A stretch of DNA of 64,000 nucleotides from Dicaeum eximium (Eukaryota; Chordata; Aves; Passeriformes; Dicaeidae): assembly GCA_013396995.1 (NCBI GenBank), contig VWZP01008345.1:1182551-1246550 (forward strand), given 5' to 3'. The position numbers and the translations under genes were made by a program. Within the stretch, counting starts at the first letter, position 1; each line of letters begins with the position of its first letter. Shown here one piece after another: positions 27,987 through 39,711 of the stretch. A model generated the notes under the pieces. The model had not been told where the DNA came from. It worked only from the letters and a program-made list of their open reading frames with translations, and did not search any database.

Positions 27987-29447
27987 TAGTATATATATTC
28001 TGGTCTTTCTTTTTCAATGGACTGGAACCAGATTTTTTGCTCTGTGCATGCAGTACAAGTACATGGAAGTACTGAGCCTAATAAGCTTTTTTTTACAAGC
28101 CAGAGATAGAAAAGCAGTAAAAATTTCCCTGTTAAATCGGATTATGAGCCTATTGACTGGAGTTGCTCTTCTTAGTCTCTTAGGATCCAAAGGCATTTCT
28201 TGGTCAATGACAGGGTTTTTAGGACTGCTACAATGCAGATGAACATTGCCACAAACTTTCTTTTCCCTGTACACAAATAATGGTGGCAGTATATCTGCAT
28301 AGGCAGGGTGCTAGTGTGAATAAATTCTACCCTTGGGGGAAAAAAAAAACAACTTCATTACACCCCAATGCAACTGAGCAGGAATGCTCATTCTTTCTCA
28401 GAGGCTTATTAAACTTTGAATAAGCATAGTGTACAACAGCAGGAGGATGTGCTGTGGGTATGTGATTACTGGCCTCAAATGATCTCTCTGGGCACAGTGG
28501 AGGAAAATGAAAAAACCTGAACAGGTGAAATGCAGAAGTCAAAAAAGTCTGTCCTAAACACTCTCACAAAACCAAATATTGTGGTTTGCAATATTTGCAC
28601 TTTGCAGGTCTAAGCAGTGTTTGCAACAACTGAAGACTTGGGGAACAATCCTTTTAGCCTGGGAAGTAGATTTTAGTGGCACGTGGGCTTACATCCTTCT
28701 TGCCTGTATGCAGTAGCCATCTCTGCCTGAAAACAATGAAAATAATGACAGCTCTACATTCAGGAGGAGCTGCTCGGCTTTGGTGCCTCCCCCATGTGTC
28801 ACAGGAGTTTCCAGCCCTCAGTGAGATGTGAGTCTGGCACAGGCTCTGGGTGGATGTGGCTTCACAGAATCTCCCTGGTGGTCACAGAAATGAGGAGAAA
28901 TGGGACTTGGTGAGCAAAGGCAACTCCTCTGCAATGAATAATGCTAAAACCGTAAATAATTCACAGCCTTTATGCAGCTCTCTGCACATCCCACACCATG
29001 AACACATGGAACACCATCCCAGTAACTTCAAACTTCAGTGTGGGAGCCAGCCTTGTGCAATGTTATTCTATCAGGCAATGTTGTACATATTTTACACACA
29101 AAACGTGGTGGGTTTCATGATGCTGCTGAGAATCCATCACTGCTGGCCAAGGCCCTGCGTTGCAAGGCACTAAAAGAGAAATCAGCCTTGCCTGGAAGAG
29201 TTTCCAGTCAAAAATGAGTGTCAAATGGATGTACACAATGAGAAGAAAGGCCATGGTTATAGTTACACTGCCCAGCAGCCCTCCTGTCAGATGTATCTTG
29301 TAGATGTCCCAGGAGAAGAGGGACCTGAAGAAAAGAAAACTGATGTTTGTACATGCCAAGACTCTTTTTGCATGGTTACTGTTGGGTAGGAATGTAGGAA
29401 TGTCTCTGCAGGAGGAGAAAGCTCCTTATTGGCATGGCATTCTCTCT

Positions 29448-29500
29448 GTACATATATATATGTGTGTGTAGGATTTTTTTGTAACATATATATATATCTG
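29448..29500. repeat. TA/TG microsatellite pair
   Basis: Two short runs, acatatatatatgtgtgtgt and acatatatatatatct, are separated by about 15 bases. This is a simple dinucleotide repeat. Confidence 0.8.
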
Positions 29501-32500
29501 GTAATAATTACACTGTACACAAAGGAAGAATCATAAATAATGAAGGGACAATGAGCTTTAGGCAACCTAATTAAAAACCTGCTCTCTTGCTCTCTTTATT
29601 AGTTAGCAAGGTAATCTAAGTCAACCTCTGGCTCTAAAGGTTTTCACTGTACTGTAAACAAAATTAATCATCTGTTAAAGAGCATTTTCTTTAATTCTTC
29701 ACCTTGGAAAAAGACTATTGGCTAGTAGTGGATTTTGGAAGAAAATTAATAGAGGCAGCTGGGATTGGAGTTTGGATTTTGTTGTAATTTGGTGGTACAT
29801 TCTGTGTGAGAATGAAACACCCTGTACATTGCTTTCTGTGTGGGTACCTGCTGATCTGGAGTGCTTCACACTGAGTATTTCGTATCCAGGGCAAACTCTT
29901 TTCATATAAACTTCCCCTCTTGAGTCCAGTGCTTCTGATAAAGCCTTCTCTCAATTTTATCTTCTCTTAACTGACAAATTGTTTTTTTCTCAGCCTAAGA
30001 CACTATTAACGTTTCAAATAGTTAATTTAAACTTGTGCTTTGATTGACTCTGTCTGGTAAATATAGGACGAGAGCAGTAATTTTCTAGAAATATTAGTGC
30101 TTTCAAATGTTCCACAGCTGAATGAAGTAGATCTTCAATAAAAGTTACTATGTGCCAACACATGAGAAATAATTGGTACAGAGATTGCAGTATCTGAGAT
30201 CTCTGCTAAAGTGTTGCTGATGACTTGGATTTAGTAAGGTCTGCCTAAGACAATTTTTGGGTGCTGTTATTGTGATGAGAGGATGTACAAGAAAATAAAT
30301 CTCCTTTATGACTTAGTTGACTACTTGTAAGGACACACATTACTCTTTAAAGTATCTGTAGGATTTTAGTCAAGTTTGCATCAGCTGTAAATCTGTTGCA
30401 GGGCATTTTCTGTGTATTGAAAGGATTTACCATTATGATTTTTTTCCTTAATACTTTTATATTTTATGATGTTTCCAGATTAATTTGGTGGGAGGAGGGG
30501 GAGATCTGGAAGAAAAGGAGAAAGATAATTAGCCTTTATGTAGCAATCAGGCATGCCAAGTTCTCTTGAATTATTAAACTTAATTAGTTTCATTTATTAT
30601 TCCTGCAGGCTACAAATATCTGTATTAAATGCCAGTCTAAAGTGTGGTATGTTTGATCTGGTGGGAACATGGATTTGGTAAAATACTGCAATGCCACTTA
30701 TCTTCTGAATAAGCCTGTGATTCTGCTATGCTCTCATATAAGGAATAGTAAATGTATTTTCATACGATGCTGGTGGAAAATAAGAACATCTTAAAACGTA
30801 CTCAGCATTGTGTGACACATCAATAGTACAGAGGATGCTTCAATCTGTATTTCTGAAGTTATTCAGCTCTTGATTTCACAAAGCCTTGTACATGGGCAGA
30901 ACATTATTCATGGCTTGAACAACCTGTGCAAAACCTTTTTATAGGTGGCACTTCTCCAGGCATGACCTGCCTTCTGAAAAGTGATGTTTTCCCTTGACTT
31001 ATGGTTATTCCCTTCTCAGGGTGTTGGTCAAGCTTTGGTAAATAATTCAGCTGCTATCTCCTGTTGAGAAAAGTCTTCCTCTCATTTTTACTGTGTATGT
31101 GGTGATGTGGTCCCTGCTCTGTGTTAACTGTGCTTCTGAAAGGAAAAAGGAGAAAACACTTTTAGCTGTGAACAGCCTGAGCAGAGAGGAAAAGCACAGA
31201 GCACAGAGCTTGTCACTTGGTGGAAGGGAGAATTTTTACCTCTAGGAATCTGTTTTTGACAAGTGGGGAGGTGTCAGGTGGCAAAGGAGATGGAGCCCTG
31301 GCTGCAGAGCCTGTGGCCACTGCGTGCCACGGGCTGCCAGCTGCTGATCCCTTGGGGACAGATGGACACAGACACCAGGGCTGAGCCAGCAGCACCAGCT
31401 GCTCAGTCCTGTGGGAGTTCAAGGGCACCCACCCTGCTAATGACCCTCTGAAAGGAAAGATTTCACTTAGGCAGAATAGAACAGGGTGTGGAAACAATTT
31501 GGTGTGCAGCAGGAGTTGGTTTTTTGCATAGATTTTTTTAATGTGATTTTTTTACATGTCAGCTTTTAAAGAGAATACTTCTCAGAATTCTGGGCACTTT
31601 TTGCCAGTACTAACTCTCCAGGTAATTATTTACAGAATGCCATGAACCACCTCCAAAGTCAGAGGAACAGCAAGTACAGGAGAGCTGGCTAGAAAGGCAG
31701 AACTGTATTGAAGTAGCCCCAACTCAGTCACTTAAAAATTCATCAAAACCTACAGTTATCTAATTTTGCAAAGAACAGAATATCCTAGTTCAGCTGACAT
31801 TTCAGTACTTTATCTTTATTTTGTGGCTCAGGTGAGATTTTTCTAAACTTCACAAAACAGTGACTTGATTGAGCTTCTTTCTTCTGACTACATCCAAAAT
31901 AAAAAATGTTTAAAAATTGTCTTGGATCCATTTTACATATCAATTGGTAGTCATGGTAGATTAAAAAACGAAGGGTAATAAAAATTCCCCTAAATTGTAG
32001 GCCTGTCCCCGGCCATGTCAACTGATGATCCTGTCTACTGTTATCCTCTCTTTTTGGCAAGATGGCATGCACTGTACCTTCATTGTACTCTAGCTGCAAA
32101 TTAATCTGTGGCAAAATAAATAATTAGTCTTGTGTATTATTTAAGGCAGTGAAAAAGCAAGAAAGCATTTTTTCATTCTAATGATAGTTCTAGCTAGAAG
32201 AGAGTAAGCAAAGTGATGGAAAAGGACATGAATTTTGCCATAATTTTGTTAGAAATTGAAACTGGGAAGAGTGAGGGAGACACAGAAGGAGAAATATAAC
32301 AAAATGAATGATGGAGTTTTGGCACTCTGTTTTTTTCAATTCATACCTGCAGCCCTACTGACTGAGTGATGAGTTAGAGCCTTATCAGCTGGATTTTAAA
32401 TTCTTCTCACATTCCAGGGATTTCAGTATTCCCACATGACTGCTCTGCATTAGTGCTGTAATAATGCTGCCATTTGCTATTAATTACCATCCTGCACTGT

Positions 32501-34679
32501 TGCAGAGATGTGACAGATTTTGGTTTAGACTGTAACTGGTCATCCTTTTTAATTACCAAGTAGGGATGGTCTATATTTCCCTATTGGTTTTGTTTTCTGA
32601 TCCTGCATTGAAATATGTCCAAAGGTTATCAACAGAATGCTTAGTGAGAGATTTTGTCTTTTAAAAACAACAGAGAGAATGAAAGGATGAATAGGCAACA
32701 GCAGCATCCTAAAACAGTAAGAGCTGCATAATTTATTACTATTTCTCCCTCCTGAGACATTGGTTCCCTGTTACAAACAAAGCTTGTCTGCCCAGGACAG
32801 AATTTTGAAGGCCAGGGCTTTGGGGATATAACTATTTCCCAAGCTCTGCACACAAAGCCATATCTGCCCTGCCAGTGTATCACAAGTAGGCTTGACTATC
32901 ACATTGAATGAGTCTTGAATATCTACTGGCATTTGTAGGTCAGCAATAACCGAGTTAGAATGACACTTTAGGTTATCAATAACTTTGGTACTGGCAGCAT
33001 GTAACAACACAGTGAGCGTGGTGCTTTGATCTGGAGCATGGCTCTCCTGTCTGCAGGCTCTGTGCACTGCAAAGTTAATTACCTCAAGGATTGTATCTGC
33101 TCCTTCCTGCTCTCATGAACTAATGACCCTCTGAAATTAAAACTTTCATGTTTATACCTTTTGGATAACTGTGCTGTCTTTGAATTAATCTTGTGTATTA
33201 AAAACCTGTTTCTTTAAATGATCTTCTAATTCATGTTCATACATGGATTTGTGCTACCATCTTTATAAGGCATAAGATGCTTTTCCTGTGGGGGTTAGAG
33301 AGGGGAAGGTAAGAATATGTGCAATTGAGAGTTAATGAAATGAGTGGCCCAGGTGGGAGGGTGTCCTTAATACACAGAAGAAAGCACAAAGATGATTTTG
33401 AAAGGGATCTATTGATATGAACTGCAGAGAGGAGAGATAACAGGAAAATCTAAAGCAACAGCCAAAATTTCACAGTCAACACAGAGGCATTATGGAAAGT
33501 GACTTCTAATGAATCGCAGAGCTAAATCACTGAGAATTATACTAAAAACTTATCCCGAGGGTTTAATTGTTTCTTGACAAGGAACTAAATTCTGTTATAA
33601 AACCAGCTGCACTTAATAGCAATTGTCATACTTTTATCTGTCACAGTATGTGATAAAATACCTGAGTCTTTAATCAAAGCTGAGCATGATCCAGGTCACT
33701 GCTAACAGGCAGCTCCTGCTTGCTCTGAAGTAGTGAGAGATTTTGAGTGAGTCCCAAACTCCTTAGTGCTAATGCTTTAGTGATGTTAGGACTGGTGTGA
33801 AAAAGCTGCTTACACCAGCTAGCTCTGAACATCTTTATGTTAAAGTTAGATCACAAATGCCCAGTTCTGAATGCTTCTGAGTGCCTGTAATACAAATTGA
33901 TTTAATTTAGGGTTTGATTTTTATTTATTTATTTCCCACTGGAAACAGGATCTGTATACTCAGCAGATGCTCAGCTTCTGTCAGGAACTGAACTCTAATT
34001 AATTTTCTGTATGTATTCTCTGAGTGGTTTTCCAATGTGGATGAAGCTCTTGAATTTAAAAATGTAAGATCCAAATATCTGAAAATGTGCTTTTTAAAAA
34101 TCAGCTGTTATATGAATCAGTGCTAAGCTGAAAATAAAATTAGATTTTTCAAGAAAAAAGGATCTGCAGTCATTCTCCAGATTTATGTTTCTTCACAAAT
34201 CTAGACAGAAAAACAGATATTGGCAGACAGGGTATAACACTACCTAAATACAGTAAATAGTTAGATAGGCAGTAAACACACACAAACTGCTGACAGAAAA
34301 CTCCTTAATCTTCTGTTTTGACCTCCGATTAAAAAAAAAAACCAAAAACCAACTCAATTCCTTCAAATCTTCAGTTTCCTTCCTGGGCAAATTTATTGTA
34401 GTCTGATAATGTTTTCCTGTCTTATTAAAGGTAATGAGCTTCTGTGAGAAATGAACAACTACCAGAGAAGATTTTTGGCAAGGGATGAAGTGGAAAGTCC
34501 CCAGATTGCCCTCCTGGTGCAGAGCAGGGGCAAGTGCTGAGTGCTACCTACACACTGAATTCAGGAATCAGCTCATGCTCCATCTTTCTGTAGAAGTGCT
34601 GAACAGACCTCCACCATTCCTTATTTGACAAAGCACATTACCACACTGCTTCATTTCAGATGATGCAAATGGAATAATA

Positions 34680-34709
34680 AATGGTGATTTCAGTCAATGG
34701 TGATTTCAG
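34680..34709. repeat. Short direct repeat (14 bp, two copies)
   Basis: The unit aatggtgatttcag occurs twice, separated by two bases. It looks like a small slippage duplication. Confidence 0.8.
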
Positions 34710-35322
34710 AGAGGAGAGTGGCTGTATTATTCTCAGTGTTCTGCAGTGCTTTTCTGTGTCTCTATTATATAGGTCCCTATATAATTCCCTACTAGTAATT
34801 CATTTATCTTCTTTCTTTATTCTAAAAGCACTTTGAAATAGCAAAAAAATATGTATATTCTGAACCATATGTGATTTTTAAAATAAGTCAAGCAACAGCT
34901 TTTAAATCTGCTGTATTAAGAGTCATATTTTGAAGAGATGCTGCTGTCAGCCATGGAGTTGTTCTCTGTTACAGCACTTCACAGTCAACAGATGAAGTCA
35001 GATTTCTGTAACTGGCAGCTGTGAGGCCTCTAGAAATGTGCCTGACATGTAGCTATCTGCAGCTGGTGCTGTTTAGGATGGGAAGCAGGGAATGCCATCA
35101 GGAAAGTGGCAACAAAGAGGGAGCAAAATTCCCACCTTACTGCACTCTCTTTATTCCAGTCTTCATTAAATATATTAGGTACCATTTCTATGGAGGAATT
35201 TGCAAACAATGAGCAGATAAGTTCCTTTGACTCACAAATCCAAAATCAAAATAACTGTGAACCACATTTGCAGTAGAGGTAAATATTAAATTAGATGCAG
35301 GGACATTACAAGATCTGAGCAT

Positions 35323-35353
35323 CATTTAGACCTTCAAACTGAAGGTCTAAATG
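35323..35353. repeat. Perfect 14-bp inverted repeat with 3-nt loop
   Basis: Arm catttagaccttca is followed by aac and its exact reverse complement tgaaggtctaaatg. A hairpin of 14 pairs can form on either strand. It is too short for a typical microRNA precursor. There is no open frame or T-run suggesting a transcript. Confidence 0.9.
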
Positions 35354-36544
35354 GCTTAGAAAAAGAAAAGCACAATTCTCATACTGAAGTAACAAAGGCA
35401 GGAAATGTTTAGTATTTCCTAGGAAGTATATCTGTTTACTTACCCAGAAAGTGATTTGCTCTAATGACTTCTAAGAGAAGAGGCTCTTGCAATATTTCAG
35501 TAAACTTAGTTTATTCCCAACAGGCTAAGGACTCAACATGTTTCTGATACAATATTAAAGCTGGAGCTCACCCAGCAAAGATAAGTTTGATCAGTCATTT
35601 GGAAAGATGTTGTTAAAGTACATAATTCTATACAAGATAAGCAGGGGTGGGGACAAGGAAGCCACTTACTACAATGACATTGACTGCCCTAAGAATTAAA
35701 ATCAGAAGAGAGGGTTTAAAGCAGCACAGATGTGAATGGACCAGTGAAGAGCAGCTGTGATCAAGAGCACATCCCCATTTTTTTAGTGAGATCTGATCAG
35801 TAGCAGATACTGCAGCTGTGCAGTCAGTGCCTTTCTCCTTCCCTGAGTTTGATGCTGGCTGATGCCCTGCAGGATGGTAATTAACATCTAGCTGTTATTA
35901 GCAAGGTTTGCATTAAACACGGAAAAAGAAATGTAGGTGTTAATTAAAAGGAAAAAAACTGCTCAAGAGTTTTTAAACTGCCCCACATTTCCCTGAAATC
36001 AGCAGACATGTACCCCTTATTTTAAAAGGCTTAGCCTTAATCTGTAAAGGTACAAATGAGAAAAAGAATGTCCTCTCCCCTTAGCCCCCCATTTCAGTTT
36101 GTCCCAAGGGTGTCTGGAAGGAGAATGTTTCTGTGTCCAGAAAGCAGAGAGGGGCTGGCACAGGAGGAAGGTGCCACAGAGCTGGAGGTGAGCTGAGGTG
36201 AGCCCAGCCTCCCCCGTGTGATGTTTTATCCATTGACAAAGTCTTCATGTCACCACAGAGACTTCTGGCCTGTGTAGTTTTCCTGGAGCTGTTCTGGGTG
36301 TGATACAAAGCTTGCTGTGAACTTGGCAGTGTGGCAAAACAGCTGTCACCTGCAAGAATCTGTCAGTCCTAAATACTAGAAGTATCTTTTGAAATTGCCT
36401 TTGTAATTGCCCTGTTGTTGCATTGAACAGATGTGCAGATTAGAACTGCTGAAAAGTCTCTTAAAGAAGGTCAAAAAATGCACAACCAAAGAAACAGGTT
36501 TAAAACCACTGAGACAGTCTTTAAAAACATGATAAAATTAGTTT

Positions 36545-36625
36545 TGAGCCTGATTCCTCACTGGGGTAGAGGCAGCACTCTGCTGATTGCAATGGACCTG
36601 ACCCAGTTTTCACTCATACAAAACC
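36545..36625. repeat. Possible ancient palindromic repeat relic
   Basis: The start gagcctgattcctcactggg and the later attgcaatggacctgaccca are reminiscent of old repeats beginning GGGCCTGATTCTCA with a central CAATGGA. The match is weak and may be coincidence. Confidence 0.3.
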
Positions 36626-39103
36626 AGAACTTGGTGCTTTAATGCAGCCTTGCTCTGACCCTCTGAGTAGCACCTCTGTGTGTGCCTGCAGCAAGTAATG
36701 CAACAGAGCCATGCTGCAGGGGCAGTCCAGGCTCTGTGTGCTCAGCACCAGGTTCTGTGCTCTCATGGGAGAGCTGTTCATGTGAGGATTTGGGAGTGAT
36801 TTCCACTATGCTGAAAAGAGATCTTGTATTTTTCAAGAAGGGAAGGAGATGGTTAGTGAAGCACTTCTAGAAGTAAGGTGGGTTATTGGGATGATGTTCT
36901 GCCTCCACCCTGCAAGGAAAATCTGTCTGGGGTTAAAGGCAATGGGAATGAGTCAGCTGTGTTGCATCACATCACCCAGCTGCCCTGAGAGAGGGAAAAC
37001 ATGTGAGAAGGTTTATATATTGAGTTTCAGTATATGCTGGCAGCATTGCACAATTTATATCATTCTCCTTCCTGTAAACATACCCTCTAAAGATATAGAT
37101 CTTCTACATGGGAAGATCACCACACAACCTGTTATAAGGCCATGCATCTTTGAAGTGTCATGCTGCAATATCTTGGGGTGTAAAACTGTTCTTTATTTTG
37201 GAACACCCTTTGCTACTCAAAATAGACAAGTTAGCAGCTTGACAAAGAGAAGCTTTGGGGTTTTGGTTTTATGAACTCACTGCCCAACACCTCACACGAG
37301 GCTGTTAATTTCTTTGGTCATAAAGCAAAGGCTGAGGTGTAAAATGCCTTCTGGGCAGATGTTGTGTATAATGAAATCTTAGTCTGTGGATTTATTCTTG
37401 GCTCATTATCCAAGGCTTAAATCTGATTCTTCAGACGTGGAAAATGTTTGGTGTTCCTCTTACGACCAGTGAAAGGTGACTTTCATGTCACATAAGATGT
37501 GTTTACTCTCTGCTTGCCCCATTCACAGTTTTGTCGTTTTGCAAACACATTCTTTTTTCTAATTTCTGTTCCCTCTGAACCTATAGCATGAAAATAACTG
37601 ATCTATTGTTTTTGATGCCCACTGTGCTCTGTAAACAGTGATGGGAGGCAGAGTAGAAGTGACCTTTCCAGGCTGCTAAGTAACTCTGTATGTTGCAGTA
37701 TCCTGGAAACTTTAAAATGCTTCTAAATGTGAAGATCACAGCTCATTCACATCTCTAATGAGAGCGGGAGGCTTTGTCTTACTGTAATTGTTTTGGTCCT
37801 CAGCCTGCTGGGTTACAGCAGCTGGCTGAAACACAAGGAAGCAGCCTGAGAAAATAAGCAGCTCTCAATTGCTCTGGTAGGTTTGGGCCATCACAGGACC
37901 AAAGCTCCTTCAAGTCACACCAGCCTGCATTTGTGTGTTCTTGGCTTCCCTTGGCTTGTGTGGGCTACAGAACTGCACTTCCTTGGGGTCTCCAGCACAT
38001 TTCTGACCCCAGTGCCAGTCTGTTACCTCCTCCACACAGAAGTGGCTCCTAGGGTGAATGCCCTGTAGCCTGACTTTGTAGATGCTCCTTGTCCCAGCAC
38101 GGATTTTCCAATGCCCTTGGGTTTACAGTTCACTTCTCAAGGAACAGGTGTTCAAATCATGCAGGGCTTTTAAGACTGTGCATTAAATGCAGTTTAATTC
38201 GTGGTGCTGTGCATTCAGCACTGTGAGCTGAAGGCTTTGGAAAGGAACAGGGTTAAAATGAAGGTGCTTTGAGACCCATTGCTGGGGTCTGCTGAGGGCC
38301 TGGCTGAGGCATCAAACACTGCTTTGATTTCTACTGACCAGGAGCCATTTGAGCACAGAAATGGGTTCTGTCCTGAGTTCAGAATCAGTTTCTCTTTAGC
38401 CTTTGCTAAATGCTGTGTGCTATCAGTGTCCAGACCAAGCAAAACCCCTGTGGGGAACTTTGGATCAGCAAAAGTAGTAGTCACATGTCTACAGAAACAT
38501 CTGAATTTCTGGTTGCCTTCCAGTACATTTCTGCAAATGGCTGATATTCTGCTTCAGAGCACATAAAAAATTTAAAGAATCACTACATGCTAAGTTAAAA
38601 AAAATACAATGGAGTTCTGTGCACTCAGGGAAATTATTGAAGCAATAAAGAATAATGTGTTTGCAGATGAGGCTCCAGAACAAGCAGTGCAGAGCAAATC
38701 AATAATGTCATACTTCTTGCCAGATTCAAAATACTTGTGGAAATAGCTATGGAGTGAGAGAGGAAAAGGTTTGTTTCGATCAATCATTCCTGTATAATGC
38801 AATATCACAGAGCAAACTAACTCACTTGCTAGGGACTTTCAGAGCTTGAAAAGCATTTAATCAAAAATGTTCAGGCATTGTTTATCCTGAAGACTCATTA
38901 TAAAGGGAACATGTGGTGGATACAGGGCAGGCAGGCTGAACCAGCCAGGTCCTGGATGCTTTCCTTGCACATCCTCATGCAAAAAGCTGGGAGCCTGACT
39001 TTTTGTTCACAGCATCTCACTGCATGTTCAGCCTGTGAACAGCCATGAAAGAAGAGGAGAAATGCCCAGCTGGGAGGATCCTGCTTTGTGTTGTAACATT
39101 TCT

Positions 39104-39119
39104 AGTGCAATATTGCACT
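39104..39119. repeat. 16-bp perfect palindrome
   Basis: The sequence agtgcaatattgcact is its own reverse complement. The central gcaatattgc contains two GCAAT half-sites of C/EBP type in opposed orientation. It could be a dimer-binding site or chance. Confidence 0.7.
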
Positions 39120-39224
39120 GGAGTCCAGCTGTGACCCTTTCCCTGATCTCTGCCAGCTGTTACAGGTACTCAGGATGAGGTGGCCCAGTCTTGGGTAATT
39201 TACAGTTTAAGCAGTAAGTGTATG

Positions 39225-39350
39225 CCTGAAGCAGGTAATGCTGCAGGAACAGCTGTAATGAGATTAAATGCCCTGCTCAGGACACTTGTAGTAGAACTGA
39301 GAATTAAGAACAGAACTCATGAATCCAAGTCTCCTCTAGAGACAGCACCA
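39225..39350 (-). repeat. MIR-like SINE relic (5' part)
   Basis: The run ccctgctcaggacacttgta, then agaacagaactcatgaatcc and aagtctcctc resembles the reversed MIR stretch GCCCAAGGTCACACAG, CAGAGCTGGGATTCGAACCC and AGTCTTCTG. It is divergent and its borders are uncertain. Confidence 0.42.
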
Positions 39351-39681
39351 AGCTAATGCCAACACACAAACCTTGAATTAGCATTTCCCCCTGGACCTTG
39401 ATTGAGAGCAGCTCAGGTTAATGTGACAGGTCAGAAGAACATCACAAAGAGATAATTCATGACACAATAAGCAGAGAGAAATGCCAGAGCTGTCCCTATA
39501 GGGTGGCCCAGGGAATGGCTCAGGAGAGACCTTGCAGATGCACAGAAGCTCTTCAGATGTAGAGCAGCAGACAATGCTCTGAACTTAGGGCTGGTTTATT
39601 TAAATGATACCTGTTTTGAACGGGTCCATGGAATCTCAGTTCACCAGGTATGAGGTAAGACTAGCTTTTCCTGTTTGTTTA

Positions 39682-39711
39682 AATAAATTCTTCATTAAAA
39701 AAAAAAAAAAA
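39682..39711 (+). repeat. Poly(A) signal plus A tract, possible retroposed transcript end
   Basis: AATAAA (39682-39687) is followed after nine bases by a run of 15 A. That spacing is typical of the 3' end of a reverse-transcribed mRNA copy. The 250 bases upstream contain no recognisable coding sequence, so a copied 3' UTR is possible. No target-site duplication was found by eye. Confidence 0.4.

Larger units (their letters stand above)
20121..36544. other. Intergenic DNA, no gene recognised
   Basis: Contains the T13 tract, GT-rich block, TA/TG microsatellites and perfect hairpin listed separately. Open frames are short and give no family matches. The 30.44-30.64 kb part is AT-rich with many TTAATTA-like words. 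Confidence 0.55.

Noticed and set aside
27682..28075. Open frames with long hydrophobic stretches that look like membrane proteins
   Set aside because: They are translations of the GT-rich low-complexity block.
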